DNA of 40,201 nucleotides from DATBGS01 sp036557885 (GCA_036557885.1 DATBGS010000097.1:1-40201); one strand, 5' to 3'; shown: positions 31,025 through 39,617, counted from the stretch's first letter. Numbers and translations: made by a program. Notes: generated by a model not told the origin, from the sequence alone.

Positions 31025-32320
31025 TCAGCCCCGGCGCTGCATCTGAATCACGGGCAGGCGGCGCTCAATATCGAATTTGAGGCAGCGATGCGCATCGCGC
31101 AGGGATTGCTCCACCTGCGCGGGAGTTTCGCCGCGCGCAAAGATAAAGCCCAGGTAGCTTTCGCCTTCGGGCAATGGCACAATTTGATTATAGAGCCTGG
31201 CAGTAATTTCAACGCCTTCGATACCGCTCACCGCTTTGGCCTCCTCCACACCATGCACCGCGCGCAACATGCCCGCCCCAGGAATGGGAATCATCATCAC
31301 CCCAACAGCCTGCTGCTCCCGCTCCAGTGAAGGAATCTCCAGCCCGATAGCCTGGCGCAGGATAATCTCTTCCAGGCACATGCGGGTGCCAAACTGCAAT
31401 ATGGTCGAGCAAAGGCCACCAATAGAGCGGCCAGCAAGCTCCACCATCCAGGGGCCAGCCTCATTGACACGTAACTCTGCATGTACCGGCCCTTCGCGCA
31501 GACCCAGCGCTGCGGCGGCTCTGGCGGTGCACTCAGCGATGGCTGCCTGGGTCGCTTCCGGCAGACGGGAAGGTGTGACATAGATGGTTTCTTCAAAGAA
31601 CGGGCCGTCCAGCGGGTCGGGCTTATCAAAGAGGGCCAGCACCTGCAACTTGCCCTGCGTAAGCAGCCCCTCCAGCGCCACCTCAAAGCCAGGGATAAAG
31701 CGTTCCACCAGCAGCGCAACATCTTCCAGCGCGTAGCCATCGGCCAGCAGCATGGTGCGCGTGCGTGTAAACGCGGCGACAAGCTCTTGTGGAGTGTTGG
31801 CGCGAATGACGCCGCGACTCCCAGAGAGGCGCAGCGGCTTGACGACGCAGGGGTATTCTACCTGCTCCGCCACACGAGCCGGGTCGTCGCTGCCAGCAAA
31901 ATGCCGAAACGTCGGGATTGGAACGCCCGCAGCCGCCAGCATGCGCCGCATGACGTATTTATCGCGGGCAGCCAGCGCAGCATCCGGCGCGTTATGCGGC
32001 AAGCCCAGCGCGGCGCTGGCATGCGCCGCCAGGAGGCTGGCACTGTCATCAACAGACAGAATGGCATGCAGCGGTTTCTGGCGCGAATAGTCCAGAATGT
32101 CGCGCGTGGCGCACTGCACATCGGTAAAATCCAGGCCGAGCGGCATATGCCACAGGTCAGCCAGCGCCTCCGGCATATCAACCCCCTGGATCACCTCCAG
32201 ATCAAGCTGCCGGGCCGCCTCAAGAAACGCCTCTGCCCGATAGGTTGCTGGGGAAAAGAGCAACAATATACGCTTTTTTTCTGTTGTCTCGTTTGCATGT
32301 GCTTGCTCTTGCGCCATCAT
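31025..32320 (-). CDS. ATP-grasp carboxylate-amine ligase
   Basis: A 431-residue protein with GTGAGGG just before its tandem ATGs. After a Rossmann-like N-domain (RILLLFSPATYRAEAFLEAA) and the segment DKYVMRRMLAAAGVPIPTF come the ATP-grasp hallmarks: YPCVVKPLRLSGSRGV (nucleotide-binding lysine and glycine-rich loop), VERFIPGFEVALEGLL, and GPVHAELRVNEAGPWMVELAGR with the metal-binding acidic residues. The overall shape resembles L-amino-acid ligases (BacD-like) and PurK/GAR-synthetase-like ligases. It probably joins a carboxylate to an amine with ATP. The C-terminal domain includes GVMMIPIPGAGML. Its downstream neighbour is the FluG-type GS gene. Confidence 0.88.
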   Translation of the reverse strand: MMAQEQAHANETTEKKRILLLFSPATYRAEAFLEAARQLDLEVIQGVDMPEALADLWHMPLGLDFTDVQCATRDILDYSRQKPLHAILSVDDSASLLAAHASAALGLPHNAPDAALAARDKYVMRRMLAAAGVPIPTFRHFAGSDDPARVAEQVEYPCVVKPLRLSGSRGVIRANTPQELVAAFTRTRTMLLADGYALEDVALLVERFIPGFEVALEGLLTQGKLQVLALFDKPDPLDGPFFEETIYVTPSRLPEATQAAIAECTARAAAALGLREGPVHAELRVNEAGPWMVELAGRSIGGLCSTILQFGTRMCLEEIILRQAIGLEIPSLEREQQAVGVMMIPIPGAGMLRAVHGVEEAKAVSGIEGVEITARLYNQIVPLPEGESYLGFIFARGETPAQVEQSLRDAHRCLKFDIERRLPVIQMQRRG

Positions 32321-32405
32321 CAGCCCTCACCTGCCCCCACCTGCCCCCGTGTTTTGGGGGTGTTTTGGGGTACCGCCCATACTCTCTCTCAGGCGGCATA
32401 AAAAT

Positions 32406-32411
32406 ATTGTA
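32406..32411 (-). promoter_or_regulatory. TACAAT -10-like box upstream of the ATP-grasp gene
   Basis: On the - strand TACAAT lies 85 nt before the ATP-grasp start. No matching -35 is evident, so this is a weak call. Confidence 0.3.
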
Positions 32412-32463
32412 CCACCAGGGTTCACCCCGCCAGCATTCACCCCTCAGAGCAGGGGCAGGCCGA

Positions 32464-33054
32464 CTACTGTGCCCCTGCTTTGAGGGGGAAGCCGGTGCTA
32501 CAAGCGGCCAGCAGCCCCGCCAGCACATCGCGCCAGGAAACCAGCGAAAGATCAATAACTGGCAGATGGCGCCACGCGGCAAACGCCAGCGCAAAACGAC
32601 TTTCTTCATCGTCCTCGCCGGGCCAAACCAGAAGCAGCCGCGACTGAAGGAGGATGCCAGCAGTGCGCAGCAGCCGCAGACGGCTGGCGCGGCGCACCAT
32701 TTGCCAGGGGCCAGCTTCCGGTGCGCGCTCTTTCTCCCAAAAAGCGTGCGCAGCCTCAGCCCATTCTGGGTGCTCATCAGGGTATTCTGCCCGGATGCCT
32801 GGCAGAGCGTGATTGTTGCCACGTGGGAAGTGCTGCCAGGGCAGGCAGGCGATCAGCCGGTCAGGGCTGCCGTGAGCAGCCCCCGTCGCAAAGGCGCCAT
32901 CGGCCCAATCAGCCCACTCATCCTGGCTGGGCACGCCGGGCGTGGCACCAGTCACAACGGTATAGCCTGCACGCGCCAACGCCAGCCCCATCTCGCGGCA
33001 CGCCAGCGCTGCTTCCGGCGGAAGCTCGCGTGAGCCGATACAGGCAATGCGCAC
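32464..33054 (-). CDS. SLOG/DprA-like nucleotide-binding-fold protein
   Basis: The start is set at GTG 33054, seven bases after AAGGGAG; the frame stays open 71 codons upstream but overlaps the divergent promoter region. The 196-residue product begins VRIACIGSRELPPEAALACREMG, then GYTVVTGATPGVPSQDEWADWADGAFATG. This matches the DprA/SMF-LOG (SLOG) Rossmann fold: a GSR strand end and a GG-type loop, here GATPG. A later segment RLRLLRTAGILLQSRLLLVWPGEDDEESRF fits the closing strands. SLOG proteins bind nucleotides or nucleotide-derived signals or, as DprA, single-stranded DNA. It is too short and divergent to be the transformation DprA. Its role is unknown. Confidence 0.65.
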   Translation of the reverse strand: MRIACIGSRELPPEAALACREMGLALARAGYTVVTGATPGVPSQDEWADWADGAFATGAAHGSPDRLIACLPWQHFPRGNNHALPGIRAEYPDEHPEWAEAAHAFWEKERAPEAGPWQMVRRASRLRLLRTAGILLQSRLLLVWPGEDDEESRFALAFAAWRHLPVIDLSLVSWRDVLAGLLAACSTGFPLKAGAQ

Positions 33055-33136
33055 CTCTTGCTCCCTTCTTTGCTCACCTCTCGGCCAGTTGAGAGGCGCA
33101 CTGCGCAAGAAGCACGCCCAGGCTTCAAACTGACGC

Positions 33137-33165
33137 TTGCCAGAAAGCAAAATCATCCCTACAAT
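33137..33165 (+). promoter_or_regulatory. Promoter of the hypothetical gene at 33250
   Basis: TTGCCA (33137-33142), a 17-bp spacer and TACAAT (33160-33165), 85 nt before the start codon, in the gap between the divergent SLOG gene and the next gene. Confidence 0.6.
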
Positions 33166-33249
33166 GAACGAAGAAAGAAGAAAGATTGGATTGATAAGGA
33201 TGAGCAGGTCAACGTCTGGAGGGCGATTCGAGTAAGCGGGAGGCGCGCC

Positions 33250-33870
33250 ATGAAAGCAGAAACGCAAGCGCTCCTTGAACGCGCCGCGCAGAGCGACGCC
33301 GTGTTCTATGACACTGCTACCTTTTTGGATGCTGATCGGGCGTGGAAGGCCATAGCTAGCGAAGATACCACCTTACACGGCAAGACGGCTGAGGCGTTTG
33401 CGCAGTGGCTGCGCCGACGCGGACTTTTTCCCTACGCCGGACAGTTCGCGCCATTTCCCAACCACCCACGCGAGAAGCACTCGCTCTATCGCCTGGCCGA
33501 TCTGTTCGCTTTGCTGGCACAACTACCCGCGCTTAAGGCAGAGTTTCTGGCATCAGAAAAGCGCCGCGCCACCGCCAGGGCCGCCCATCCACGCGCAGCC
33601 ACGCGGCGAGCCGCGCAAACACGCCAGGCCAGCGAGGAGGCGGTTGCTGCATTTGATGCTGAAAGTCTGGCGCTGCTGGAGCGATTCCGCCGCCTGAAAT
33701 ATCCACGAGCGGCGGCCATTCGCGCCATTCAGCAGAAGCCCCGTGCCCGCTTGCTCGCTTTGCTGGAACGGGTTGAGGTTGGTGTGCAATCGGGAACGCT
33801 CGACCATCCAGCGGCATACCTGGCGGCTGCGCTGGCAGAGCGCCCAGGAGAAAGCGGCGGGGCCGCGTAA
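33250..33870 (+). CDS. Hypothetical protein, Ala/Arg-rich, helical
   Basis: The start is set at ATG 33250, eight bases after GGGAGG. The 206-residue product is not recognised. It is soluble and mostly helical: an N-terminal region with AQWLRRRGLFPYAGQFAPFPNHPREKH, a strongly basic Ala/Arg stretch at about 125-150 (ARAAHPRAATRRAAQTR) that could bind nucleic acid, then a helical C-terminal part (LERFRRLKYPRAAAIRAIQ). It has its own sigma-70-type promoter and is divergent from the SLOG gene with less than 200 nt between their starts, an arrangement often seen for co-regulated pairs. Its stop codon is 4 nt from the stop of the convergent APH-type gene. Confidence 0.7.
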   Translation: MKAETQALLERAAQSDAVFYDTATFLDADRAWKAIASEDTTLHGKTAEAFAQWLRRRGLFPYAGQFAPFPNHPREKHSLYRLADLFALLAQLPALKAEFLASEKRRATARAAHPRAATRRAAQTRQASEEAVAAFDAESLALLERFRRLKYPRAAAIRAIQQKPRARLLALLERVEVGVQSGTLDHPAAYLAAALAERPGESGGAA

Positions 33871-33874
33871 TCGT

Positions 33875-35122
33875 CTACTGGTCCCAGCCCCGGCGGGCAA
33901 TCACACGATCTGCCCAGCTTGTCCACTGATGCAGCAAGGCAATAGCTCTGGCGCGGCTGGCGTCATTGGTTGCCAGGATGATCGCCTGTCCCATCGTTTC
34001 GCCGCAGGTCAGCACGGTGCGAACGACGCCAAGATCAACCAGCATACTCCACTCAGCAGCGCTCAGACGGATGCCGCGCCGCGCCAGGTGCTTCGTGAGC
34101 CGCTGGCGATAGGTCAGCAGTGCCCGGCGCGTGTCCACTTTGCGCCAGTAGAACAGCAGCCAGAAGAGGTCGTAACTGGCTGGCCCGGCGGCGGCCAGCG
34201 CCCAATCAATCAGGAGAGTTTTGTTGCCCTCTCGCTGGCCCCGCGTGCCTCGTTCTCCGGGCCAGAGGCCCATATTCGGCGGCCAGACATCGCCATGCAC
34301 CAGGGTGGCAGGCATGGCCGCCGCGCTCGCCAGAAATCGGTCTGGAGCGTTGAGCACGCGCTGGATGCGGCGGGCTGGTTCGGGCAGTGCATGCTTGAAG
34401 AACGCCTCCCATCCTGACTGAGCGGCTGCCAGATAGGGGTGAGTATCCCCGGTGGCACGCTGGACAGCGATGGATTCGGGTGAGAGCAGCAGCAGTGCCC
34501 GGTGGGGAGAGGCCAGCCCCAGGAACATATTGCTGAGGCGGACATCGTTCCAATAATGCGCGTGGAGCCGCGCCAGATGATCGAGCGTGAGCATTTGCTG
34601 GCCTGGAGATACCGGGAGAAAGCAATCTTCAAACCTGCCCAGCCACCTGCCAATGTCTGCCATGAGCAGCGCGCCCTCGCCAGTCTGGACATCGTAGGAA
34701 GCGGCCAGAGCGGGTGTCAGCAGCGCCGGAGGGAGATCATCCAGCACGTCAGAGCACCAGAGTTGCACCTCGCGGCAGAGGGTATCTCCGCTGGCGCGCA
34801 TGAGCCAGCTTGCGCGAGGCGGCACGCGCTTGAGGATGAGCGAGAAGGCCATCACGGCTGGAGGGTGCCGGGCAGAGCTGGCTTCATACTGCACCCGGAC
34901 TTGTTCCAGGTGCGCTCCAGAGACGCCGCCCTGCAATGGCTCGTGCTGTACCTGCGTCACGCGCAGATCACTTGAGGGATCGAGGTGGGCAAACGCCTGG
35001 GAGAAAAAACGATTCTCAGAGCGCCTGGCAGCGGAGAGCACCACCGCCAGGTGCTCTGGCTGAAGCAGGTGCTCTGGCCGCTGCCAGACCAGCTTTTTAG
35101 GCTGGTACTCAGAGAAATCCAT
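33875..35122 (-). CDS. Aminoglycoside-phosphotransferase-family (APH) kinase-like protein
   Basis: A 415-residue protein of the APH/choline-kinase/EcKinase-like superfamily. The catalytic loop reads LVHGDVWPPNMGLW (Asp as base, Asn as metal ligand) and the DFG-equivalent is LLIDWALAAAGPASYDLFWLL. The N-terminal lobe has LQGGVSGAHLEQVRVQYE as the glycine-rich region and a FSLILKRV lysine strand. Family members phosphorylate small molecules such as aminoglycosides, choline, homoserine or ecdysteroids. The substrate is not predictable and resistance should not be assumed. It begins 5 nt after the CHAP-protein gene on the same strand, suggesting one transcript. Confidence 0.87.
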   Translation of the reverse strand: MDFSEYQPKKLVWQRPEHLLQPEHLAVVLSAARRSENRFFSQAFAHLDPSSDLRVTQVQHEPLQGGVSGAHLEQVRVQYEASSARHPPAVMAFSLILKRVPPRASWLMRASGDTLCREVQLWCSDVLDDLPPALLTPALAASYDVQTGEGALLMADIGRWLGRFEDCFLPVSPGQQMLTLDHLARLHAHYWNDVRLSNMFLGLASPHRALLLLSPESIAVQRATGDTHPYLAAAQSGWEAFFKHALPEPARRIQRVLNAPDRFLASAAAMPATLVHGDVWPPNMGLWPGERGTRGQREGNKTLLIDWALAAAGPASYDLFWLLFYWRKVDTRRALLTYRQRLTKHLARRGIRLSAAEWSMLVDLGVVRTVLTCGETMGQAIILATNDASRARAIALLHQWTSWADRVIARRGWDQ

Positions 35123-35127
35123 AGGCG

Positions 35128-36207
35128 CTAATGAATGAACAAGACACCGGGGCCAACCGACGCATAGCGATAATCCACACGCGCAAAGCCGCCACCGTTC
35201 CAGTAGAAATTCATCTCGCTAATCAATACCCAGCCACCCGTTAAGACCTGCTCCACATGGGCCACATGCCCCAGGCTGCTCGCGCCCTGCACTCCTGGCG
35301 CAAAGACAATGGTGGAATTTGCGGCTGGCGTCGAGGTTACGGTATAGCCACGCGCCCGCGCGCCATTGGCCCAGTTCCAGGCATCGCCTATTCCAGACAG
35401 GTTTTCATCTGGTCGCTTGTAGTGCGCCCACCAGGTGCACTGCCCAAACGAGCCTGCCCAGGGGTCGCCAGCAAAATCCTTCACAGCAAAGCTGGGATAC
35501 CCCGGCGGGGGCGTCCAGCTTGAGTAGGGGCCGCTCGGTGCGCCCGGAGGCGGAGCGGGAGGAGCGGGCGGAGGCGTCGGCTTCAGCCTGCCTAATGGCG
35601 GCGGTGGCGCTGAGGAAGGCAGTTGCGAGCCGTTTTGCGCCAGGGCGCTATTTGCCGAAAGGTTCATGCCAGAAACGCCAACATTGTAGCCTGCCTGCGA
35701 ATAAGAAGCTGCGTTCCCCTCCTGGCTGGCCGCCATGTCAAAAGCCATCGCGCCAGGGCGCACACCAGAAAGAGAAACAACGGCAACAACCAGCATGATC
35801 AAAGAAGCCAGCGCCATACCCAGGCGATAATAGAGCAGGAAGTGTTTTTTGGAAGCAAGTTCTTGTTTTTTCTTGGGGGCACGCCCAGGAATCAACAACA
35901 ATGCGGTTGGCTGCTCGGCTTCGTCTTCAGCTTGAGCTAGCAAGAGATGGCCCGCAGCTTTTTGCCTGGCTGGTACAGAAGCGAACTTCCCAGAAGTGAT
36001 CAATCCGCGCTGACTGATTGCTGGGAGACGGGGCAAGGAGAGCGAAGGCTGGATGGTCGTGCCTCTCTCCTCTTCATCCCAGGAAACATGCTCAGGCACA
36101 TCAGGGAGTGGCCGGGTTGGGCCGCGAGTCGTCTTCGTATTCGAGCGAGATGCTGAAGTCGGCTGCGCAGCTTGAAGTTTGGCGCTCTCTTTTGCTGCCA
36201 CACGCAT
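35128..36207 (-). CDS. Membrane-anchored CHAP-domain amidase/endopeptidase
   Basis: A 359-residue protein. The N-terminal 120 residues are polar and basic near the membrane (PKKKQELASKKH), a single membrane segment lies at about 127-148, then an Ala/Ser/Asn-rich stretch and a strongly Pro-rich linker at about 197-236. The CHAP domain covers about 245-359 with catalytic Cys257 (FGQCTWWA) and His314 (LGHVAHVE), and WVLISEMNFYW after it. It is predicted to be a type II membrane protein whose CHAP domain hydrolyses peptidoglycan peptide or amide bonds outside the membrane. The long cytoplasmic tail is unusual for this family. The gene precedes the APH-type gene and flanks the Tn7-like remnant. 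Confidence 0.9.
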   Translation of the reverse strand: MRVAAKESAKLQAAQPTSASRSNTKTTRGPTRPLPDVPEHVSWDEEERGTTIQPSLSLPRLPAISQRGLITSGKFASVPARQKAAGHLLLAQAEDEAEQPTALLLIPGRAPKKKQELASKKHFLLYYRLGMALASLIMLVVAVVSLSGVRPGAMAFDMAASQEGNAASYSQAGYNVGVSGMNLSANSALAQNGSQLPSSAPPPPLGRLKPTPPPAPPAPPPGAPSGPYSSWTPPPGYPSFAVKDFAGDPWAGSFGQCTWWAHYKRPDENLSGIGDAWNWANGARARGYTVTSTPAANSTIVFAPGVQGASSLGHVAHVEQVLTGGWVLISEMNFYWNGGGFARVDYRYASVGPGVLFIH

Positions 36208-36493
36208 TGGATGAACTCGTCCTTTCTCTGCCCATACCTCTATCCGGTTCTAAGACAGGTGCTACTACGCCAGCATGCTTGCTCTCAAGTCCGCGTTTGG
36301 CGCCAGCGGAACAGACACTACGGATACGGTATGAAACGCCGCTGTTTAGTTCTCCTTCTGGCAAGAAGCGTTCCCTTGCCTTGACAGCTTTTTTGCCCCC
36401 TGAAAGAGGGGAAGCACAACACAGGGCAGTATGCCACATGCGTGCGTATTTTCCTGCGTAAAGTCGCTCTCTTAGGACTTATTGGCTGGATGA
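36208..36493. other. Gap between the CHAP gene and tnsA
   Basis: No gene is supported in this 286-nt stretch. It should contain one end of the Tn7-like element, but I could not identify a terminal inverted repeat or TnsB-site array by eye. A TTGACA at 36381-36386 has no matching -10 box. Confidence 0.4.
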
Positions 36494-37234
36494 ATGACCT
36501 CAATGCAAGATTCCTGTGGAAATGAAATGCCTCTTGGTTGGATAACCCGTCGAGAGCATGAACTGCTTAGCGATTTGGAGTATTTCGTTTTCCTTCACTT
36601 GGAATGGTCACAGCAGATCATTGACATCCGTGAACAGTTTCCGCTTCCCCTTCAGGAGACACGTGCCATTGCTAAAACCTGCGGCTTTGCGCACCCCAGA
36701 GGTCGCGGCAAGGACGAAATTGCACCTGTGACCACCGATTTTGTGATCACGCTCTTGACCGAGAAAGGCGCGGCGGATCAAGCGCTAGCTGTTAAATATG
36801 CCAAGCATCTCGACGATAACCGAGTGGTTGAAAAGTTAGAAATTGAACGGCGGTACTGGGAGAGCAAAAACATTGATTGGAACTTTATGACCGAGCACGA
36901 CATTTCGGAAACCGTGTGGCGGAACGTGGAGGACCTCCATTCCTACCGAGAACGGCGCTTCCTCTACCCATTGAGCGACCGCGAAGTCAGTGACATTTCC
37001 ATTGCCCTGACGCAGCGCATTGTTCAGCCAAATGCGGTCCTGGCAGAGGTTACTCAGGTCTGTGACAATCTTTTCCACATGCCCCCTGGTACCAGTACCA
37101 AGGTGGCCCGCCACTTAATGGCCAACCGTATCTGGCAAATCGACATTGAATATCGCATCAACCCTCGTCAGCGGTTGGTCTTTCTGGAGTCTCCACAGAT
37201 TGCTGCTATCCTCGGAAGCGAGGCTGCTGGATGA
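36494..37234 (+). CDS. tnsA: Tn7-like transposase endonuclease subunit TnsA
   Basis: A 246-residue protein resembling TnsA, the restriction-endonuclease-like subunit that cuts the 5' ends of Tn7-type elements. The core is intact: Glu29 and Glu37 (LLSDLEYFVFLHLEW), DIREQFPL, Asp82 (TTDFVITL), Lys101 (ALAVKYAK) and EIERRYW, then TEHDI and a winged-helix-like C-terminal part. In family members the segment before LGW-x-T-x-R-x-H-x-LLSDLE is longer; an in-frame TGA directly before ATG 36494 sets the limit here, so the N-terminus may be slightly shortened. It overlaps tnsB by ATGA. With its partner genes destroyed it is probably non-functional in transposition, though it may still be expressed. Confidence 0.85.
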   Translation: MTSMQDSCGNEMPLGWITRREHELLSDLEYFVFLHLEWSQQIIDIREQFPLPLQETRAIAKTCGFAHPRGRGKDEIAPVTTDFVITLLTEKGAADQALAVKYAKHLDDNRVVEKLEIERRYWESKNIDWNFMTEHDISETVWRNVEDLHSYRERRFLYPLSDREVSDISIALTQRIVQPNAVLAEVTQVCDNLFHMPPGTSTKVARHLMANRIWQIDIEYRINPRQRLVFLESPQIAAILGSEAAG

Positions 37235-38399
37235 CGCTGCGCATCAACATGCTCATCGAATGGACCGAAGAACCACAGGCCTCAAAAACAGAACGGGTCC
37301 TTTGGATCGATCCTTCCAGAACCCAGGCGATGGTCATTTCCATCACTCCACGCAGTTCAGACCGGTCCCGCCACAAACACGAGCATCTTCTGCCGTTCTC
37401 CCGCCAAGTTCGCGACATCGAATGTACTTCCGGTGTGGCAAGAAGCAGGCATCCCCAGAAGAGCACGGCCCAAAGCGGGGTCGTCCCAGTAAAAAGAGCA
37501 AGCGCGAAGAGCGTCCAGTTGGAATCAATCTCACTGAGAAGGCGCGCGCGCATATTCGAAGCGGCCTCAATCGGTTTTATATCAAGCAACACCTCCCTGT
37601 GAAGGAAGCCTATTACTGCCCGATGGAGACGTATTTTAAAGTCGGCGACGTTGTGCTCGAAGATGGCACACTGCGGCCTATCTTGCCAAGTGTAGAAGAG
37701 CTTCCTACATTGGATCAATTCTATTCGGTTTATCGAGAAATACGGGATGAGAAAGAGACGATTATTGCCCGCGAAGGGGAATCTGCCTATCATCTCCACC
37801 ACCGGCCATCTACGGGGAATTCCACCTTGCAAGCCTCAGGTCCTGGCGCATTAACACAGCTGGATAGCACGATCGGGGATCTCTATCTCGTCAGTTCCTT
37901 TGATCGCAGCCGCATTATAGGCCGACCTGTCATCACGCTGGACATTGATGTCTTCACCCGCCTCATTGTGGGTTTTCATGTCAGCTTGAATGGCCCCAGC
38001 TGGGAGACGGTGATTTTAACGCTTGAAAATATGAGCGCTGATAAGGTAGCCTTTTGCCAACGATATGGGATTCGCATCGACAAAGAAGATTGGCCTGTCC
38101 AGGGTTTAGCCCAACGGATTAAGGGAGATCGTGGAGAACTACTCACCAAACAAGTCAGAAATGTAATCCGCAGGCTAGGAATCCATTTGGATCATAATCC
38201 GCCCTATCGCGCTGATTGGAAAGGAATCATCGAGGCAGCTATTCGCTTAACTGATGAGCATCTCATCGATTGGGCGCCTGGACATATTCATTTGACCGAT
38301 GATGAAAGACGTCGGCGAGACTATCGGCTGGATGCAGTCCTAGATATTCATCAATTCAGGAAATTGATGATTTTGTTTATTTTAGATCATAACCTGTGA
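37231..38399 (+). pseudogene. tnsB: Disrupted tnsB transposase (internal deletion, frameshift, 3' truncation)
   Basis: Translation starts at ATG 37231 with a normal TnsB beginning (LRINMLIEW, then TERVLWIDPS). The frame then becomes meaningless after about 37350. The rest of TnsB continues in another frame from about 37420: PKRGRPSKKSKR, LPVKEAYYCPME, LPSVEELPTLDQFYSVYR, then the DDE domain with Asp at 37863-37865 (TQLDSTIGD), Asp at 38127-38129 (GDRGELL) and Glu at 38232-38234 (WKGIIEAA). About 100 residues of the N-terminal DNA-binding region appear lost between the two parts, and the sequence ends at LFILDHNL, well short of the usual C-terminus. The DDE residues survive but the gene cannot give a normal transposase. 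Confidence 0.85.
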
Positions 38400-38400
38400 A

Positions 38401-39102
38401 GTGCTCTATGAGTTGACCCTTGGCATCCCTGATCTGGCTATCAAAGTGTTCATGCTGTCTCAATATCGTGCGATAGCGCTCGGAAAAGAAGAAATCGACG
38501 TTGAAGTCATCCGCTCAGTAGTCCTGGATAGCTTCCGCTCTATAAACGGGATGCTTGCTGCTGTGCGGCGTGGTGATCTCAAAGAATTGCAAGAGATAGG
38601 GGATATTATCCTGCTCGAGGATACAGCGATCCTTGCTGAGTGGCAGCGACGGCTCCAAAAAGGCCAGCGCATAGGGACGACAAAAGCCTCAGAGAATGGT
38701 AGATCGTCGGGTGGTGAGGAAGTCCCCCCGTTAGAAGAGCAACCGGGGGGAGAGAAAGCGCCAACTCAAATCATAGAAACACACAACAGGGAGCAAGTGG
38801 CTAGTATAGAGAGCACCGAGCAAATTGCTATTAAACAAGAGGAGAGAAATGAGGAAGAGGTGCGCCCCGAAAAGGCTTCCACAATCAGCAAGCGGGAGAA
38901 AACAAAATGTGATTCATCTTCAAGCCCAACGGAAGCGACGGTAGTCTCGAAAGCTCCCGTTGAAAAGGTTGGGTTGTTGGCCGCCTTGCAGCGGGCCAGA
39001 GCCAAAAAAATACCAGGGTATCAAGCTATGGCTGAAGCAGGGTATGCCAGGCAATATCGCTCGTTCTACCCCGAGTTGCAGCAACCTAAGCGAGTACCCT
39101 GA
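38401..39102 (+). pseudogene. tnsC: C-terminal remnant of tnsC (AAA+ transposition regulator)
   Basis: The frame opens just before GTG 38401 with LYELTLGIPDLAIKVFMLSQYRAI, then EVIRSVVLDSFRSINGMLAAVRRGD, which is the end of the TnsC/TniB AAA+ domain. A long polar Glu-rich tail follows, ending in LLAALQRARAKKIPGYQAMAEAGY. Walker A, Walker B and the rest of the ATPase are absent, so this is the last third of the gene. The break lies about 38394, immediately against the truncated tnsB, and a single deletion can explain both losses. Any product from this frame would lack ATPase function. Confidence 0.85.
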
Positions 39103-39209
39103 TAGTTGACAAGTCATTGTTCCAGCGGTGATTCATGCTGAGAGCATGTTTCGCAGGGCAGAGAGGCGACCGCATGAGCTACTCGTCTTGAGCAGCCGTT
39201 CGCGTCGGC

Positions 39210-39617
39210 TCAGGAACTCGAACTCAGGCGTGCCTCGGACACAATCGGCTGGAAGAGTTCAACGGGGTTGCCAGAGGGATCTTCCAGGAGAATCTGCTTG
39301 CCGCCGATGCCAGTAACAATGTCGTTGCGGAAGTGGGCTCCCGCCTGGCGCAGCCGCTGGACCGTGGCGGCGAGATCGTCGACTTCGAGGGCGAACCGAT
39401 TCCACCCACCAGGCTCAGGCCTGGTGCCGTCGGGCATGGATTGTCCGCCTCCGCCGGAAGGATTGGGGGCGCTGAGCACGAGGCGCAGATCGCCCCGGGA
39501 GAGCATCGCAAAGGGGGGCGCCGGGTGCATCACGAGCTGGAAGCCAAGGTGCTGCGTGTAGAACGCAATGGCTGCCTCCACATCATGGACAATATAGCGG
39601 ACTTGAACGGTGGTCAT
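39210..39617 (-). CDS. VOC-family (glyoxalase/bleomycin-resistance-like) protein
   Basis: The start is set at ATG 39617, with GGAAGGA at good distance upstream; the longer frame lacks family-like sequence. The 135-residue product has the paired beta-alpha-beta-beta-beta modules of the VOC superfamily: VQVRYIVHDVEAAIAFYTQHLGFQL, FAMLSRGDLRLVLS, WNRFALEVDDLAATVQRLRQAG and the closing ILLEDPSGNPVELFQP with the metal-binding glutamate. Members are metal-dependent isomerases, dioxygenases or drug-binding proteins. The substrate cannot be inferred. The gene lies immediately outside the transposon remnant. Confidence 0.9.
   Translation of the reverse strand: MTTVQVRYIVHDVEAAIAFYTQHLGFQLVMHPAPPFAMLSRGDLRLVLSAPNPSGGGGQSMPDGTRPEPGGWNRFALEVDDLAATVQRLRQAGAHFRNDIVTGIGGKQILLEDPSGNPVELFQPIVSEARLSSSS

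Larger units (their letters stand above)
36494..39102 (+). mobile_element. Decayed Tn7-like transposon remnant (tnsA, broken tnsB, 5'-truncated tnsC)
   Basis: Three adjacent coding segments match TnsA, TnsB and TnsC in the standard order. tnsA and tnsB overlap in the usual ATGA manner. tnsB carries an internal deletion with frameshift, and a further deletion has joined the middle of tnsB to the middle of tnsC near 38394. No tniQ/tnsD, tnsE, cargo gene or element end is visible. Bounds given are those of the coding remnants only. Confidence 0.85.

Noticed and set aside
32330..32375. G-quadruplex regulatory element before the ATP-grasp gene
   Set aside because: Only two or three G-runs are seen on one strand, and the C-runs belong to the other strand; four suitable runs are not present.
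31481..32401. A 306-codon open frame on the + strand
   Set aside because: It is antisense to the ATP-grasp gene and has low-complexity composition without motifs.
36208..36493. Terminal inverted repeat of the Tn7-like element
   Set aside because: I looked for a TGT-starting end with repeated TnsB sites before tnsA and a matching end after tnsC and found none I could support by eye.
37146..37400. The 5' part of the long frame that covers the tnsB middle
   Set aside because: This stretch overlaps the end of tnsA and the true tnsB start in other frames; TnsB-like sequence begins only later in it.
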